From positions 15,500,001 to 15,564,000 of the forward strand of contig OY759214.1 of NCBI GenBank assembly GCA_963662175.1: DNA of 64,000 bases, in the 5' to 3' direction. This DNA comes from Aradus depressus. Its lineage: Eukaryota > Arthropoda > Insecta > Hemiptera > Aradidae. The notes under the pieces were generated by a model. It saw only the letters and a program-made list of their open reading frames with translations. It made no database searches and had not been told where the DNA came from. Both the position numbers and the translations under genes were made by a program. Shown here in pieces: positions 1-9,995 of the stretch (its first letter is position 1; each line of letters begins with the position of its first letter).

Positions 1-260
1 CACGAAGTTCTAAACTCATACATACTCACAGACACATAAAGCTTTAAACGTGTTCAGAGGTCTTTGAAACGTAAAAGTCTTTTGAAAATTTGTGTTGAAT
101 TATGAAAAAATTACGTCTCGGCGCCGAAGTGTCCGACGGTGAAAGGTCCCGCGCCGAAATGTCATAGACCCCCAGAAGTCCTATTTGCAGAAGGGTCCTC
201 AACTTTATCACTTAACTGCTGCGGAGGAGCCTCCATAGACATGATTGTATAGTTAATTAT

Positions 261-557
261 TATGACTCATGCCCGGGCTTTAACTACGAGGTCATATCAC
301 CTACTACCAGAGAGCTCTTTCATCACTCTGGTGGACATGAGCCCGACTCTACTATGAGTGTCCTAAATTTTGCCTACCCTAAATTTTTATTTACCTAGGA
401 CAGGGGTCTTTAACGAGTACCTGACATCCGAAGGACGGCGTGCTTAAGTTTATTTTACCTCCCAGATTAAATAAACTAAGAGCCTCGGCCGGGTTTCGAA
501 CCCACGACCTTGAGCTCAGAAGGCAAGCACGCATACCACTGAGCTACCGGCGCCCTC
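261..557 (-). mobile_element. SINE-A copy 1 (tRNA-derived SINE)
   Basis: On the minus strand this starts with a tRNA-like head (GGGCGCCGGTAGCTCAGTGG with A box, then a B box GGTTCGAAACCC). A body follows with the recurrent blocks CCGTCCTTCGGATGGGACGT and AGTAGAGTCGGGCTCATG, ending GCCCGGGCATGAGTCATAA. It is near full length. The 3' end runs into AATAATTAACTA rather than CCTAA units, placing it in the tail class I regard as older. The open frame at 440-790 is only read-through of this SINE. Confidence 0.85.
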
Positions 558-950
558 AAGACTGTGTCCAGTTGTCACTGTCATGTCGACTCCAGTCTGT
601 ACTCCACTCACCTGCCGTCTCCCCCACCTGTCTCCTACCTCTGGTAGCCTCTTCGGACCTCAGTCCGCTCTCTACCTTCGTGCACATAGGATGTACTGAC
701 TCTTCTCATCATGGGCAAGCTACACATCGTGGTAACAGATACATTCACTATTTTTATTTTTCATTTACTTTCCTTTATATTATTTCATGATCGTTAAATA
801 TTTAAATATTTTTGATCATTAAATATTAAATATTTAATTATGCTAAATTCGAATTTACAGAAAAATGTGACAATTTCTTTTTAGTATTTTATATGGATAT
901 ATTATTATTATTTTTTACTTTCTTATACCTTTAGTATAAATTAGTTATTT
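558..950. other. AT-rich spacer, no gene seen
   Basis: About 390 bases with no supported gene. At 785-840 there is an imperfect palindromic run of TTAAATATTTAA-type sequence. From about 925 the RepB family begins. Confidence 0.5.
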
Positions 951-1211
951 TGGTTCATGCCCGGGCTCCAACTACGAGGTCATATCGCCTACTACCAGAG
1001 CGCTCTTTCGTCTTAAAGTCCTAAATTTTGTCTACTCAGACGTTTAGTTCACTCTCGGCATCGTCGCTTAACGACCCATCCGAAGGATGGTGTGCTCAAG
1101 ATTTTTTTTTAACTTTCTAGATAAAAAACCTTCGGGCCTCGGCCGGGTTTCGAACCCGCGATCTTGAAATCAGTAGGCCTAGCATCTTACCTCTGTGCTA
1201 TCGGCGCCCTC
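951..1211 (-). mobile_element. SINE-A copy 2, inside RepB
   Basis: Minus-strand tRNA-like head at the high-coordinate end (rc of ATCGGCGCCCTC) and GCCCGGGCATGAACC at the low end. It is diverged, with an internal deletion of the segment before the ACTCGTTAA block. RepB sequence flanks both sides, showing the insertion order. Confidence 0.8.
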
Positions 1212-1406
1212 ATACCTTTTCAATAGGAAAGTATTATAATCGTACAAAAATCCGATATATAATTTTCAACGGAATTTCACGTTTGAATATATTTTGATCA
1301 TTTTCACGATGATGTCCTGTCTGTGTGTATGTGATTGTGTGCCCTCTAACTCTGGAACAATTGTAGCAATGACATTTGAAAACATGATCCATGTGCTAAC
1401 TTAGAT

Positions 1407-1660
1407 TAGGTTAGGTTAGGTTTTATGACTCATGCCCGGGCTTTAACAACGAGGTCATATCGCCTACTACCAGAGTGCTCTTTCGTCACTCTGGTGGACA
1501 TGAGCCCGACTCTACTGTGGGAGTCCTAAATTTTGCCTACCCTAAATTTTTATTCATCTAGGGTAGGGATCTTTAACGAGTACCTGACATCGTACAGGCT
1601 CGGGACCATCGCTTAACGTCCCATCCGAAGGACGGCGTGCTTAAGTTTATTTTACCTAAC
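1407..1660 (-). mobile_element. SINE-A copy 3, 5'-truncated, telomere-like tail, 12-bp TSD
   Basis: The direct repeat GCTAACTTAGAT at 1395-1406 and 1669-1680 is a perfect 12-bp target-site duplication, and the uninterrupted target is visible in other RepB copies. The 3' end (low coordinates, minus strand) reads as three CCTAA units, seen on the plus strand as TTAGG repeats directly against the TSD. The tRNA head is missing (5' truncation), typical of target-primed reverse transcription. Confidence 0.9.
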
Positions 1661-1790
1661 TAATTTTTGCTAACTTAGATCTGATTAGATTTTGGCCGAA
1701 ATTAGACGAAAATTAAGACTACTTTACTTCGGGGCCTTAGTACATTTTTCAAGATACCACTTTTATTTATGATCTACATTTTATTATGAT

Positions 1791-2555
1791 CTACAATCTC
1801 TACGGATATACCGATTTTTTTCACTATAAACGTCATTGCTTTATTTTCTTTATCTTCGAATATTTAAAAATGTAGTATTTGTATAAAGGAATTAAAATTT
1901 TTATACAAAGCTTTTTGCAAATTTAGACGTTTTTCGACTCAATAGTGAACGTAAATAATTATATCGTAAATAATTATATATAATCCTAAGTATTAAGCTC
2001 TTTTCAGACAACCCTGTCGACTTACCTCGTTTTATCCTATCAATTACTTTTTCAAAATATCTGTATTTTTATAGTTATTTTGACAGCTTTAGACTTTTGC
2101 TTTGTATTAATTATATATTTTTCTTAAATATCAATACTTTCCATTATAATTTCTTAGTATGCTAATGATATCCAGATATATGCTGAAGTTAACGACAAGA
2201 TATACTTCTTTTTTCATAATACTGTTTTCCTAATATTCTCAATATTAATTTTGTTGCTTGGAGAATGACTTCTTCATAGCAACTCCGTTTATAATTTGAG
2301 TAGAAAGTCTGAGATAGATGCTCACTTTCCTACTTCTGTGAGAAAGTAAAAAACTATGATTAAATCGAAATTATATCTGCTTGAAACATGGAGCCTTCGA
2401 ATTATTAATACATTATATGTATAGTAATCCGACATGTATAAATTTAAATATTTATTTCTGATATCAATATATTTATTTTATTTTTACTTAATTTTTCTAA
2501 ATGTAGGAAATATAAAAAAATCTATCTTGTTTGTGTGTGTCTGTGAACAGAATGA
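1791..2555. other. AT-rich sequence, nothing recognised
   Basis: No open frame, tRNA or recognisable repeat. Short AT-rich direct repeats only (for example AAATAATTATAT twice near 1955-1980). Confidence 0.5.
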
Positions 2556-2559
2556 TTGT

Positions 2560-3310
2560 ATCAATACGAGGTTTTATTGAATTTCAGACAAATCGGCCAA
2601 AGGGAAAGGGAGGGGGGATTAGGAGGGAGCCTTAACACTAATTATTGCCGATGATGCTAATTATTGAGTTTTTCAGTTTCTCTGTAAGTAAATTATTGAT
2701 CTTTAGCCCAAACTGTTACACAAAAACTCTAATAACTGCCGTTGTAGGTAATGCATGTATTTACACTAAATTTCATATAATTCAATTCAATTTCAATGTC
2801 TTTATTAGCCCTTAGGAAATACATCTTTTAGGAAGGGGTTAAAGTCTGATATATACATTAAAAATACATGATAGAATAATAATAGGAAATAATAATACAA
2901 GGAAATTGTGTATAATAAAATACAAGAAAATACAACATAGTTCATAATTAACAAATAAATATAATATTATTCTATTTAACGTCCCTTAATGTTTAACGCC
3001 ATTACTATGTAGAACACTGTTGAAGTTATTATGTTTATCAATGTTGAAGAGGGTCTTGTGAGGTTGTGGGCTGCTCAGTGCTTCTCTCAGGTACTTTCTT
3101 CTCAGTTGGCTGAAGGCTGAACCCTCCATGGAAGAAGTGGTGGATTTTGTCAGGTCGGTCTTCGTTAAAACCCGATTAGGAAAGCAGCTTTTAATTTTCA
3201 GTCGGCTGAAGGGAGGGGGGATCAGAGGGGTTAACTCAAAACTCCAGTAACTGTCGATGTAATGATCAACACAAAATTTAGTAAAAACAACATCGAATTC
3301 TGACAAAATA
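2560..3310 (-). repeat. RepA copy 1, interrupted by a retroposed 3' end
   Basis: Minus-orientation RepA monomers: CAAATCGGCCAAAGGGAAAG, GGGGGATTAGGAGGG, then after an interruption at about 2815-3190, CAGTCGGCTGAAGGGAGG and GATCAGAGGGGTTAACTC. The two halves are different ~140-bp monomers of the same element. The interruption is described separately. Confidence 0.65.
2815..3195 (-). mobile_element. Retroposon 3' end (LINE-like) with short coding tail and (ATTGA)n-like end
   Basis: Read on the minus strand, an open frame ends at a stop near 2986. A roughly 170-base AT-rich trailer follows, then AATAAAGACATTGAAATTG and ATTGAATTGAATTATA. A pentamer-like 3' tail after AATAAA is typical of non-LTR retrotransposon ends. 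The last 65 codons (for example SSMEGSAFSQLRRKYLREAL) look like real coding sequence, but I do not recognise the protein. It sits inside RepA, so it is an insertion, not a resident gene. A processed pseudogene is the alternative. Confidence 0.45.
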
Positions 3311-3317
3311 CATAAAG

Positions 3318-3325
<8 letters not shown>

Positions 3326-3352
<27 letters not shown>
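3326..3352. repeat. (TA)n microsatellite
   Basis: Uninterrupted TA dinucleotides next to the end of RepA copy 1. Confidence 0.9.
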
Positions 3353-3353
<1 letters not shown>

Positions 3354-3422
3354 TAAATTGCCAGTAATCCGCCGTCCACTGTTTTTTTTAAAAAAATATT
3401 ACGGAATAAGTAACACATATTA

Positions 3423-3607
3423 GAGCCCCATCTGGGAGTCTATCCTTGGGAGTCCAAGAGCCCCATCTGAGAGTCCATCCTTGGCAGTCCAAGAGCTCCA
3501 TCTGGGAGTCCATCCTTTGCAGTCCAAGAGCCCCATCTGAGAGTCCATCCTTGGCAGTCCAAGAGCCCCATCTGAGAGTCCATCCTTGGCAGTCCAAGAG
3601 CTCCATC
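3423..3607. repeat. 35-bp minisatellite, about 5 copies
   Basis: Tandem unit of 35 bp built on GAGCCCCATCTGAGAGTCCA followed by TCCTTGGCAGTCCAA, with single-base variants between units (GGGAGT/GAGAGT, TTGG/TTTG). Because 35 is not a multiple of 3 and the unit lacks stops, several frames stay open on both strands. These frames are a by-product of the repeat and not evidence of a gene. Confidence 0.9.
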
Positions 3608-3950
3608 TCTTTTGCCTTTCAGTATGTTACTTCCGTTGTGGGCGATGTCCATGATTCAGCACCCTATATACTTTCAGAGGCACTTTCCCTTATTACACTG
3701 GAATTTTCAATGGACATCTCTCAAAGTGCAGTACTGCGCTCTCCCTCCATATTCAGAATTACTTTTACTCCAAAAGTTAGATCTTTTCGTCACTCTTTTT
3801 TCCTTTTAAAACATTTACATGGTATATTTTCGGGCTTGATGTCATGTAATGTAGAAAGCTAACCAAGCATAAGAAATAATCGGAAAATATTGTGTAAAAG
3901 GTTCATGAGTTCAAGAAATAAACTATATTCTGTAGTTGGCTCATGATAAT
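3608..3950. other. Unassigned segment with an open frame to 3862
   Basis: A pyrimidine stretch ending CTTTCAG at about 3621 resembles a splice acceptor. It is followed by a plus-strand frame (YVTSVVGDVHDSAPYILSEA) open to a stop at 3860. No family is recognised, and the frame is extended upstream only by the minisatellite. Weak candidate. Confidence 0.2.
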
Positions 3951-3952
3951 TT

Positions 3953-4176
3953 TACTTCCCCAGCTTAAACAAAGTTATGTAACCGGTCTGAAATGGAGTT
4001 TTGGAGAAATTTTAGATGAGAAGAGGATGCCTAACTTAAAAATTCTAATAATTAATTCATCAACACGAAATTTATGATTTTTGAACAAATATGTTTCAAA
4101 AAGTAAGCGAAAACAGTTGATTAATTTTCGCCGGGGAAGCACATAGTTAGTTATTCACCGACATTTTTTTTTAGAC
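3953..4176 (-). repeat. RepA copy 2, internally deleted, both ends present
   Basis: One end is TTACTTCCCCAGC followed by GTTATGTAACCGGTCTGAAA; the other is CCGGGGAAGCACATAG followed by TATTCACCGACATTTTTTTT. Only one partial monomer lies between. The short copy shows that CTTCCCCAG and CTGGGGAAG-type sequences lie near both termini. Confidence 0.65.
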
Positions 4177-4767
4177 TGTTATGTACGTTGTGCAAAAATA
4201 TTGAGTGTTCTCCTGGTAGGTCTGTTCATAATAAAGTGATCCAAAATGGTGGGTAGATTCTTCATCTTCGAACTTTTTTGACGGTTATTTTGCAGATAAA
4301 GTTTGTAATCTAACTTCGCTACAACGTCAAGTACCTACACCGCTTATATTAATATAGGGTGTCATATAGTTTATATTACAGGCGCTATAAATGTTTTAAA
4401 GCCACTAAATACAGTCTGAGTTATCACTCTCTAGATCCAGTTTATACGAACCAACGAATGACTTTATGAACACACCTACGGTGTTAAGCCCATGTTAAAT
4501 TACTCAATTTTTGGATAGCATAAATTTTTCATAGTGTAAACCTTACTAATTTGATAGATGTTAAACATGGCGGGTCAAATGGTACTAAGAGCTGAAGTGA
4601 GCACGGATCTCATACATCATTGAAGAGGCCATTTGCTAATTATGTTGATTGTAATTTCATTAACGTTATTGCCCATGAAAATTTTATCATGTCTCTTATT
4701 TTAACAAGTTTTCTCATTTAAATTATTCAAAATTTTTGAAATTGTTTTTTCACCCGAAACTACTCTA
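4177..4767. other. AT-rich spacer, nothing recognised
   Basis: No supported coding sequence or RNA gene. It lies between a RepA copy and a fold-back element. Confidence 0.5.
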
Positions 4768-5193
4768 CTCGTTAAATAAGTAATTAGATTTATCAGTCCA
4801 AAATATGTTTCTATTTTCACCACAACTAGTTTCGGCAATTTGCCATCTTCAGGTAGTGAATCTGAACATACATAAACCAAAATTATATTAGAATTTACGA
4901 GCTTTTACAGTTCATGTCAATCATTAACTAATAAATTGTTACAATTCAAATATTGTAACTTATTGAACATTTGGTAATTGTTACGTATTTTTAAATTGTT
5001 ATATTTTATTTTTAACTTATTTATTTATTAGTTAATGATTGACATGAACTGTAAAAGCTCGTAAATTTTAATATAATTTTGGTTTATGTATGTTCAGATT
5101 CACCACCTGAAGATGGCAAATTGCCGAAACTAGTTGTGGTGAAAATAGAAAAATATGTTGGACTGATAAATCTAATTACTTATTTAACGAGTT
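4768..5193. mobile_element. Fold-back element with ~170-bp inverted arms
   Basis: The left arm (about 4768-4940) begins CTCGTTAAATAAGTAATTAG. The right arm (about 5023-5193) ends with its complement CTAATTACTTATTTAACGAG. Both arms contain AACTAGTTTCGGCAATTTGC then CATCTTCAGGT, nearly identical in mirror orientation. The loop of about 80 bases is AT-rich. Long-arm palindromes carrying a 'TTTCGGCAA...CATCTTCAGG' block fit non-autonomous fold-back/MITE elements. No coding capacity. Confidence 0.8.
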
Positions 5194-5261
5194 AGTCCAC
5201 TACATCTGCCTACCACCAAGTAATATACTCTACTCGTATACTCAGAGGTTGGAAATTAAAC

Positions 5262-5545
5262 TAAGTCGTCGGTGAATCACCGGCTACGTACTTTACCAGC
5301 ATCAATTAATCAATTACTTGTTTTGCTTTTATAAAGCCAATCGATTTTTTCGACTAAAACACAATATTTGACTTACGGCTTCTGAATTCACATACTAAAT
5401 TTTGTGTCGATACACTCATCGATTTCACGGAAAATTAATAAATGTCATTCTTATGGTGTTTTGAATTTAAATATAAAATTTCAGGCTTTTTGAGTTGAGC
5501 CCCCCTTTAATTCTCCTCTCTCCTTTGGCTGATTCCGCTGAAAAT
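5262..5545 (+). repeat. RepA copy 3 (5' end plus first unit)
   Basis: Starts with the palindromic head GTCGTCGGTGAATCACCGGC, then GTACTTTACCAGC (degraded CTTCCCCAG) and AATTAATCAATTAC. It continues to a TTGAGTTGAGCCCCCC junction and ends after CTGAAAATTTAAAGGTGTC. Confidence 0.75.
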
Positions 5546-6069
5546 TTAAAGGTGTCATCATCTTATGATCTTTCCTCGTCTAGACTGTCCCTATCTCCGG
5601 GTCGCTAGAGCTCTTTTGTATTAGGGAAAGATAAGATGCTGCTCCAGAAGTTTGAAATAATTTCAACTTTCTATTTCCTTCTCATTCTGTAATTTTAACT
5701 ATATTTAGTTAATTTATTTTTTATACATACAGGATCCGGTTAAGTGATCTCTAGTTTTCTATAAAGAGGGAAACATTTTCAATCCGGATAAATGAGAACT
5801 TTCCGCCGCTCTCCCTCTTGTTATAAGGTCATCAAAACTTTCTTGCAATGGGTTTCTTGAAAAACGTTGTGTCTAAACTACAGCCTGTAGATCTTTCTTG
5901 ATTCGTTCGTTCTAATAAAGAAGATAACTGCAGAAAGCGGGTTTCCACATAAATCGTATTTTGATTTGTTTCATACTTTCTGAAGTTGCTGGAAAATTAT
6001 ATCTCGTTTCTAACCTTCCTAACGGTTGCACTTTAGCATGAAAGACTACATTTCTCACCGCTTGGAGAT
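5546..6069. other. Spacer, nothing recognised
   Basis: About 520 bases with no open frame or known repeat. Confidence 0.45.
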
Positions 6070-6975
6070 GTTCAGAGGTCAAAAAAAAAGTTCTGTATTG
6101 AACCTTCGATTGAACGTCTAGTTCAGACAGTCTTTAAATTTCGAGAGTTTTGGCGTTCTGAGGATGCAGCTTGAGGTCAGCAATGTGCAAGAATCTTTTG
6201 ATCTTTGTCCTGATCCACAAAAGTCGCCCTTTCTATTCGATCGGCCACTCTTGCGGATCCCAGCTCGCGCCCATACTTTTATTCTCTGAACTGTGTATCC
6301 ATCGTATACATAGATCCAACAGGTCCCTTTTCGTCTTCGACCTCCACAGTTCTTGGTCTTTGATCCGAAGATCCCACGGAGTGTGGATCTTCAATTTCTG
6401 TCCAAATTTCTGTATAATGAGACATATAAGGTCATGTCTCACTGCAGATAGCCATGTTTGATCTTGTACAGACAGATCTTTGTGTTTCTGAATCCTATTA
6501 TCTTCCTCAGTCCGATTCCCAGCCTGTTTTCAAGTTAACAATGGATCCGAGTTAGGGGAAATATTCAACCAGCTTGAACATGTAGCCACCTATTTCATAG
6601 AGCCTATTCCTGAGGCGTCTTCTCGCTGTGCACAACACCTTCGACTTGTCTTTGTCTATGAGGGGGTCAACTCGCTTGGCTTCTTTATCGAAGATGGAGG
6701 GATACTCCTACCACTGCGAGATCGTCGGCGTTCTGGGAGGATCTATAGTATATTTTTCCATTCCCAACCAACCCTTCTACCTGCACTCCTCTCTGAAAGA
6801 CAAGGTTGAGTAAGAGAGGGGAGAGGGCATCCTTTGCCCTTATCCACTCCACCATATTTTTCATTTGCACCAACCTTGCTATTTCAGGGTATATTCGCGG
6901 CAACCATTGCTTCATACACCTGCTGTCCTGATGCCTGCTAAGTAACGCCGAATTTCTAGGTCTTCTCGCACACAT
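6070..6975 (-). pseudogene. LINE reverse transcriptase remnant (antisense)
   Basis: On the minus strand, broken frames spell recognisable reverse transcriptase blocks in order. From about 6860: KDALSPLLLNLVF, matching the conserved G-D-x-LSPLLFNL region. Then GLVGNGKIYYRSSQ and ADDLAVVG, the catalytic A-D-D motif (about 6700-6760). Then DKDKSKVLCTARRR and GGYMFKLVEYF, matching the post-catalytic palm/thumb region. Frameshifts and stops separate the blocks, so it is a dead LINE ORF2 piece. The arrangement (palm then the '..EYFxYLGS' block) is that of non-LTR elements. The clade is not resolved. The end at 6070-6260 is duplicated at 7050-7228. Confidence 0.8.
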
Positions 6976-7049
6976 TTTGTCCCCTTGGTCATGAATAATG
7001 TGTTTTTTTATTTATTTATACATTTATATTTATTATATGTATACCAAAA

Positions 7050-7228
7050 AAAAAAAGTTCTGTATTGAACCTTCGATTGAACGCCTAGGTCAGATAGTCT
7101 TTAAATTTCGAGCGTTTTGGCGTTCTGAGAATGCGTTGAGGTCAACAATGTGCACGCATCTTTTGATACTTGTCCTGCTCCACAAGAGTCGCCCTTTCTA
7201 TTTGATCGGCCACTCTTGCGGAAAATAA
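7050..7228 (-). repeat. Second copy of the LINE fragment end (direct duplication of 6089-6259)
   Basis: TTCTGTATTGAACCTTCGAT followed by GTCTTTAAATTTCGAG, GGTCAACAATGTGCA and CGATCGGCCACTCTTGCGGA-like sequence match 6089-6259 base for base at most positions and in the same orientation. Both copies begin immediately after an A-rich run. It is either a second insertion of a truncated LINE or a local duplication. Confidence 0.75.
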
Positions 7229-9387
7229 AAGTATATACTTTTACATTTATCTATTTATGTATACTTTTATATTTATACTTTTAAGCTTTTTTGTTTTTTT
7301 CCTTTGTCATCTATAATTTGCATTAGTTCTCTGAAGAGAAAATGTTGGTCCTGTTGTCGAACTTGAATGAATAAATTCTGTTGAAGGACAAATAAGGAAA
7401 AACAATTAATTCATTAGTCATGATCATGAAATTCTGTATTTTTCTTTTAATTGAATGTATTTATTTCACACTAGGATTATTCATTTTCAACCCTATAGGA
7501 CTATTGGAAGTCTTAAATGACAACAAGTTTCATTATTAAAAAAAACAACTATTATCGATGTATTAATGCCCAATACTGGTTGTGTTTTATTCTTCGAGAG
7601 GCTAATTCTCTTTCTGCATCGTTGAAAACTTTCTAAAAACTTGTAATATATTTCTTATTTTGAATATGATTAGGCCGCAGTAAGTATAGGAAAGTAGATA
7701 CAATTGGCCACAAACAATGGCCCAATACCCGTCTATTGCAATAGCGTGGGCAGCAGGATACAGACCAATAACTGAAGAAAGTGTGCTATGGACATAATAG
7801 TGTTAGTTGCAGTGGTTTAGCCCAGTTTGGTGTCTCTTTGGTCGCCCACCCGAATAGCGGTTTTACTAACATTTGTCAACCTTTTCTCCTATCCGAAGGT
7901 GGGTTCCTTCCCCTTCTTTCTTCTATAGGATTCTGTAGGACGAAAGGAACCCTTTTTAAACAGGTAGGAGGGTAGGTAGTTACCAGCGAGGGGCTGATGG
8001 GCCTTGAAGCTTTGGATTAATCAATGAGATAGTGATAATACTGGAGCTGGAAATCGTGTAGTGCGTCTTGTGCTTTGGTTCTGCTGGTAAGAACTCTTTA
8101 AAGGTTTTTCTTGAGTTCTGCACGTGCCTCTCTGCTAATCTACTAAAGGTTGAATGGTAAGAACTGGAAAACCTATGTAGGTACAATGCCGTTTCCTTTA
8201 AGAAATCCTTGGAATTTAGATAAAGTGAACTATAGATCTCGTCGTTGTTTACGATTTGAAAGTGTGGACCGCTAGGGGCCTATTTATATATTTCGGTTGA
8301 ATTGGAAGGTTTTTCCTGTTCATATTCGCTTGTAGAAGTGTTTATGTATTCTCTTTGATATTTCAAGAAAAATAAGATGTAATTTTATTATATATGATTA
8401 TTAGTTGATACCTTGGTAAATGATAATTTATTTCTTTATAAAAGCCTAATGTATTATATGTTTAAGAATGTAGTCTATTATATAAGCATAGTATTTATCG
8501 TGGATGCTAGGAAATAGGTATAGAAGTAAGAAGATAAAACCTTGTTTCCAAGACCAACCACAGACCTTGGTCGGGTCTACATCATCCCTTTCTTCCATGG
8601 AGGCTATTATTACAGATAATCCGGAGTCTATTAGACGGACAAGAGATGGGGCTCACTCGTGACCTTTCTATCTGACTCAAGAAGGAGAACGAAGAAATAA
8701 CATTTAAAAAAAGAAGAAATGTGTAGGAAAGAAAGTGAGAAAAATGGAGTGATTATGGGATCTAGTGAAGATCACGTACCAATTGGATCAGTCAGTGAGT
8801 CAATACGTGTTGACGAGTCAAGGGCACGACCTAGAAGAAAAGTGGAGTAGAGAGTAAGTCGAACCAGAAGGAAGGACAATGGAAGACGTGAAGATGTGAC
8901 AGTGGTCATTGGATACGGTTGGTTGTGAGGAGCCAGCCGTTCAAATCTATGACGGTTCTTGTTATGTATGCGTTGTGCGCTTTGTTGTCGCTCTTGAAAG
9001 ACACTCTACCCAGCTAGATTCATCTCATTTCAGTCTTATTGACTTGCTGCTTGTCTCTTCTCTTTGGACCTGGTCTGACAGTCTGTTTTCTTACGTTGAG
9101 ATGGGTATCTATGTAGTTAGATGTCTCAGTTGACAATCTGACTGACATTCATGTTAGGTTTAAAACATTCATCCTCGAAGGCTAAAAAAAACAGTTATTT
9201 AGCTGTGCTCTGATCTTGGTTGGAAAATGGGTCGGTTCCCTCTAGAATTATTATCATATTTAACACTAGCAGATTACCCGGAAGTAACTTTGCGTTGTAT
9301 CACTTAACTCGTTATTTCTGAATGAGCGAAAAAATGTATGAACCAAAAAAAATGTTTAATGAAAAGTAAATACCCCAGGTTACCAAG
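7229..9387. other. Long unassigned stretch, no gene supported
   Basis: About 2.1 kb. Less AT-rich patches lie at 7680-8100 and 8530-9130, but frames are short (at most 75 codons) and none has recognisable motifs. The 8530-8900 part is purine-rich on the plus strand. No repeat shared with the rest of the window was found. Confidence 0.4.
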
Positions 9388-9532
9388 TCCTGACTCAGAG
9401 GTAGCGCGCTTGCGTACTGAGTTCAATATCGCTGGTTAAGCGATTGAACGTTAAACGATTCCCGACCCTGCGATGTCAAGTACTCGTTAAAGTAGACGAA
9501 ATGACCCCGTATTTAAAGCCCGGGCATGAGTA
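9388..9532 (+). mobile_element. SINE-A copy 4, internally deleted and decayed
   Basis: Recognisable head piece CTCAGAGGTAGCGCGCTTGC, then GATGTCAAGTACTCGTTAAA and the end AAAGCCCGGGCATGAGTACC. Most of the body is missing. Confidence 0.7.
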
Positions 9533-9654
9533 CCAACAATCAAACCAATTCCTGACTAGCCAAATTCTAAATATGAAGTTAGGTTATATTCATTAGCTTC
9601 AGACAATTCCCGTAATAATGAGACAAACATATACGAAGCTATAAACGACTTGTA

Positions 9655-9995
9655 CGTTCTTTGTTAATTCATGTTGATAAATTCATTATATCAGCAGTTA
9701 TTACAGTTTTTGTGTTGAGCCTCCCCCCATTCCCACCCTTCTCTTCGGCCGATTTGGCTGAAAATCAATAGAAGTCGTCCTTATGGGGTTCTGGATACAC
9801 ATATATAATTTCGTATTCATACATTCATTATATCGGGAGTTATCGTGTTCGTATACACAGAAAGAATTTTTTTTTTCATTTTTGAAGTCAGAGTTCGGAA
9901 AACATGAAATTCCGGTGAAAACTAAACATCTAATTTCAGACCGATTATATAACTTCCCTTATACTTCACAAAGCTGGGGAAATAAAAATTTAGTG
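9655..9995 (+). repeat. RepA copy 4 (3' half)
   Basis: Contains TTTGTGTTGAGCC, CTTCTCTTCGGCCGATTTGG, CTGAAAATCAATAG, GTTCTGGATACACATATA and the 3' end CCGATTATATAACTTCCC. The last is followed by TATACTTCACAAAGCTGGGGAAATAA, giving the terminal CTTCCC/GGGGAA hairpin. Confidence 0.75.

Larger units (their letters stand above)
925..1790 (+). repeat. RepB copy 1, interrupted by two SINE-A copies
   Basis: RepB recurs at 28.7, 30.7, 48.0, 50.4, 54.3 and 61.5 kb. Shared blocks in order: CTTTAGTATAAA, AGTATTATAATCGT, TTTTCAACGGAATTTC, TGTAGCAATGA, GCTAACTTAGATCTGATTA, TTTTGGCCGAAAT, and CTTCGGGGCCTTAGT. Here SINE-A copies 2 and 3 split it, so RepB was present before those insertions. No open frame of note; class unknown. 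Confidence 0.6.

Noticed and set aside
440..790. 116-codon plus-strand open frame with FRTHDLELRRQ
   Set aside because: It is read-through of SINE-A copy 1; the same peptide type recurs wherever the SINE is present (for example 20,007-20,483 and 23,753-24,340 minus).
1403..1425. Interstitial telomere repeat
   Set aside because: The TTAGG units are the 3' tail of a SINE-A copy bounded by a TSD, not a relic of a chromosome end.
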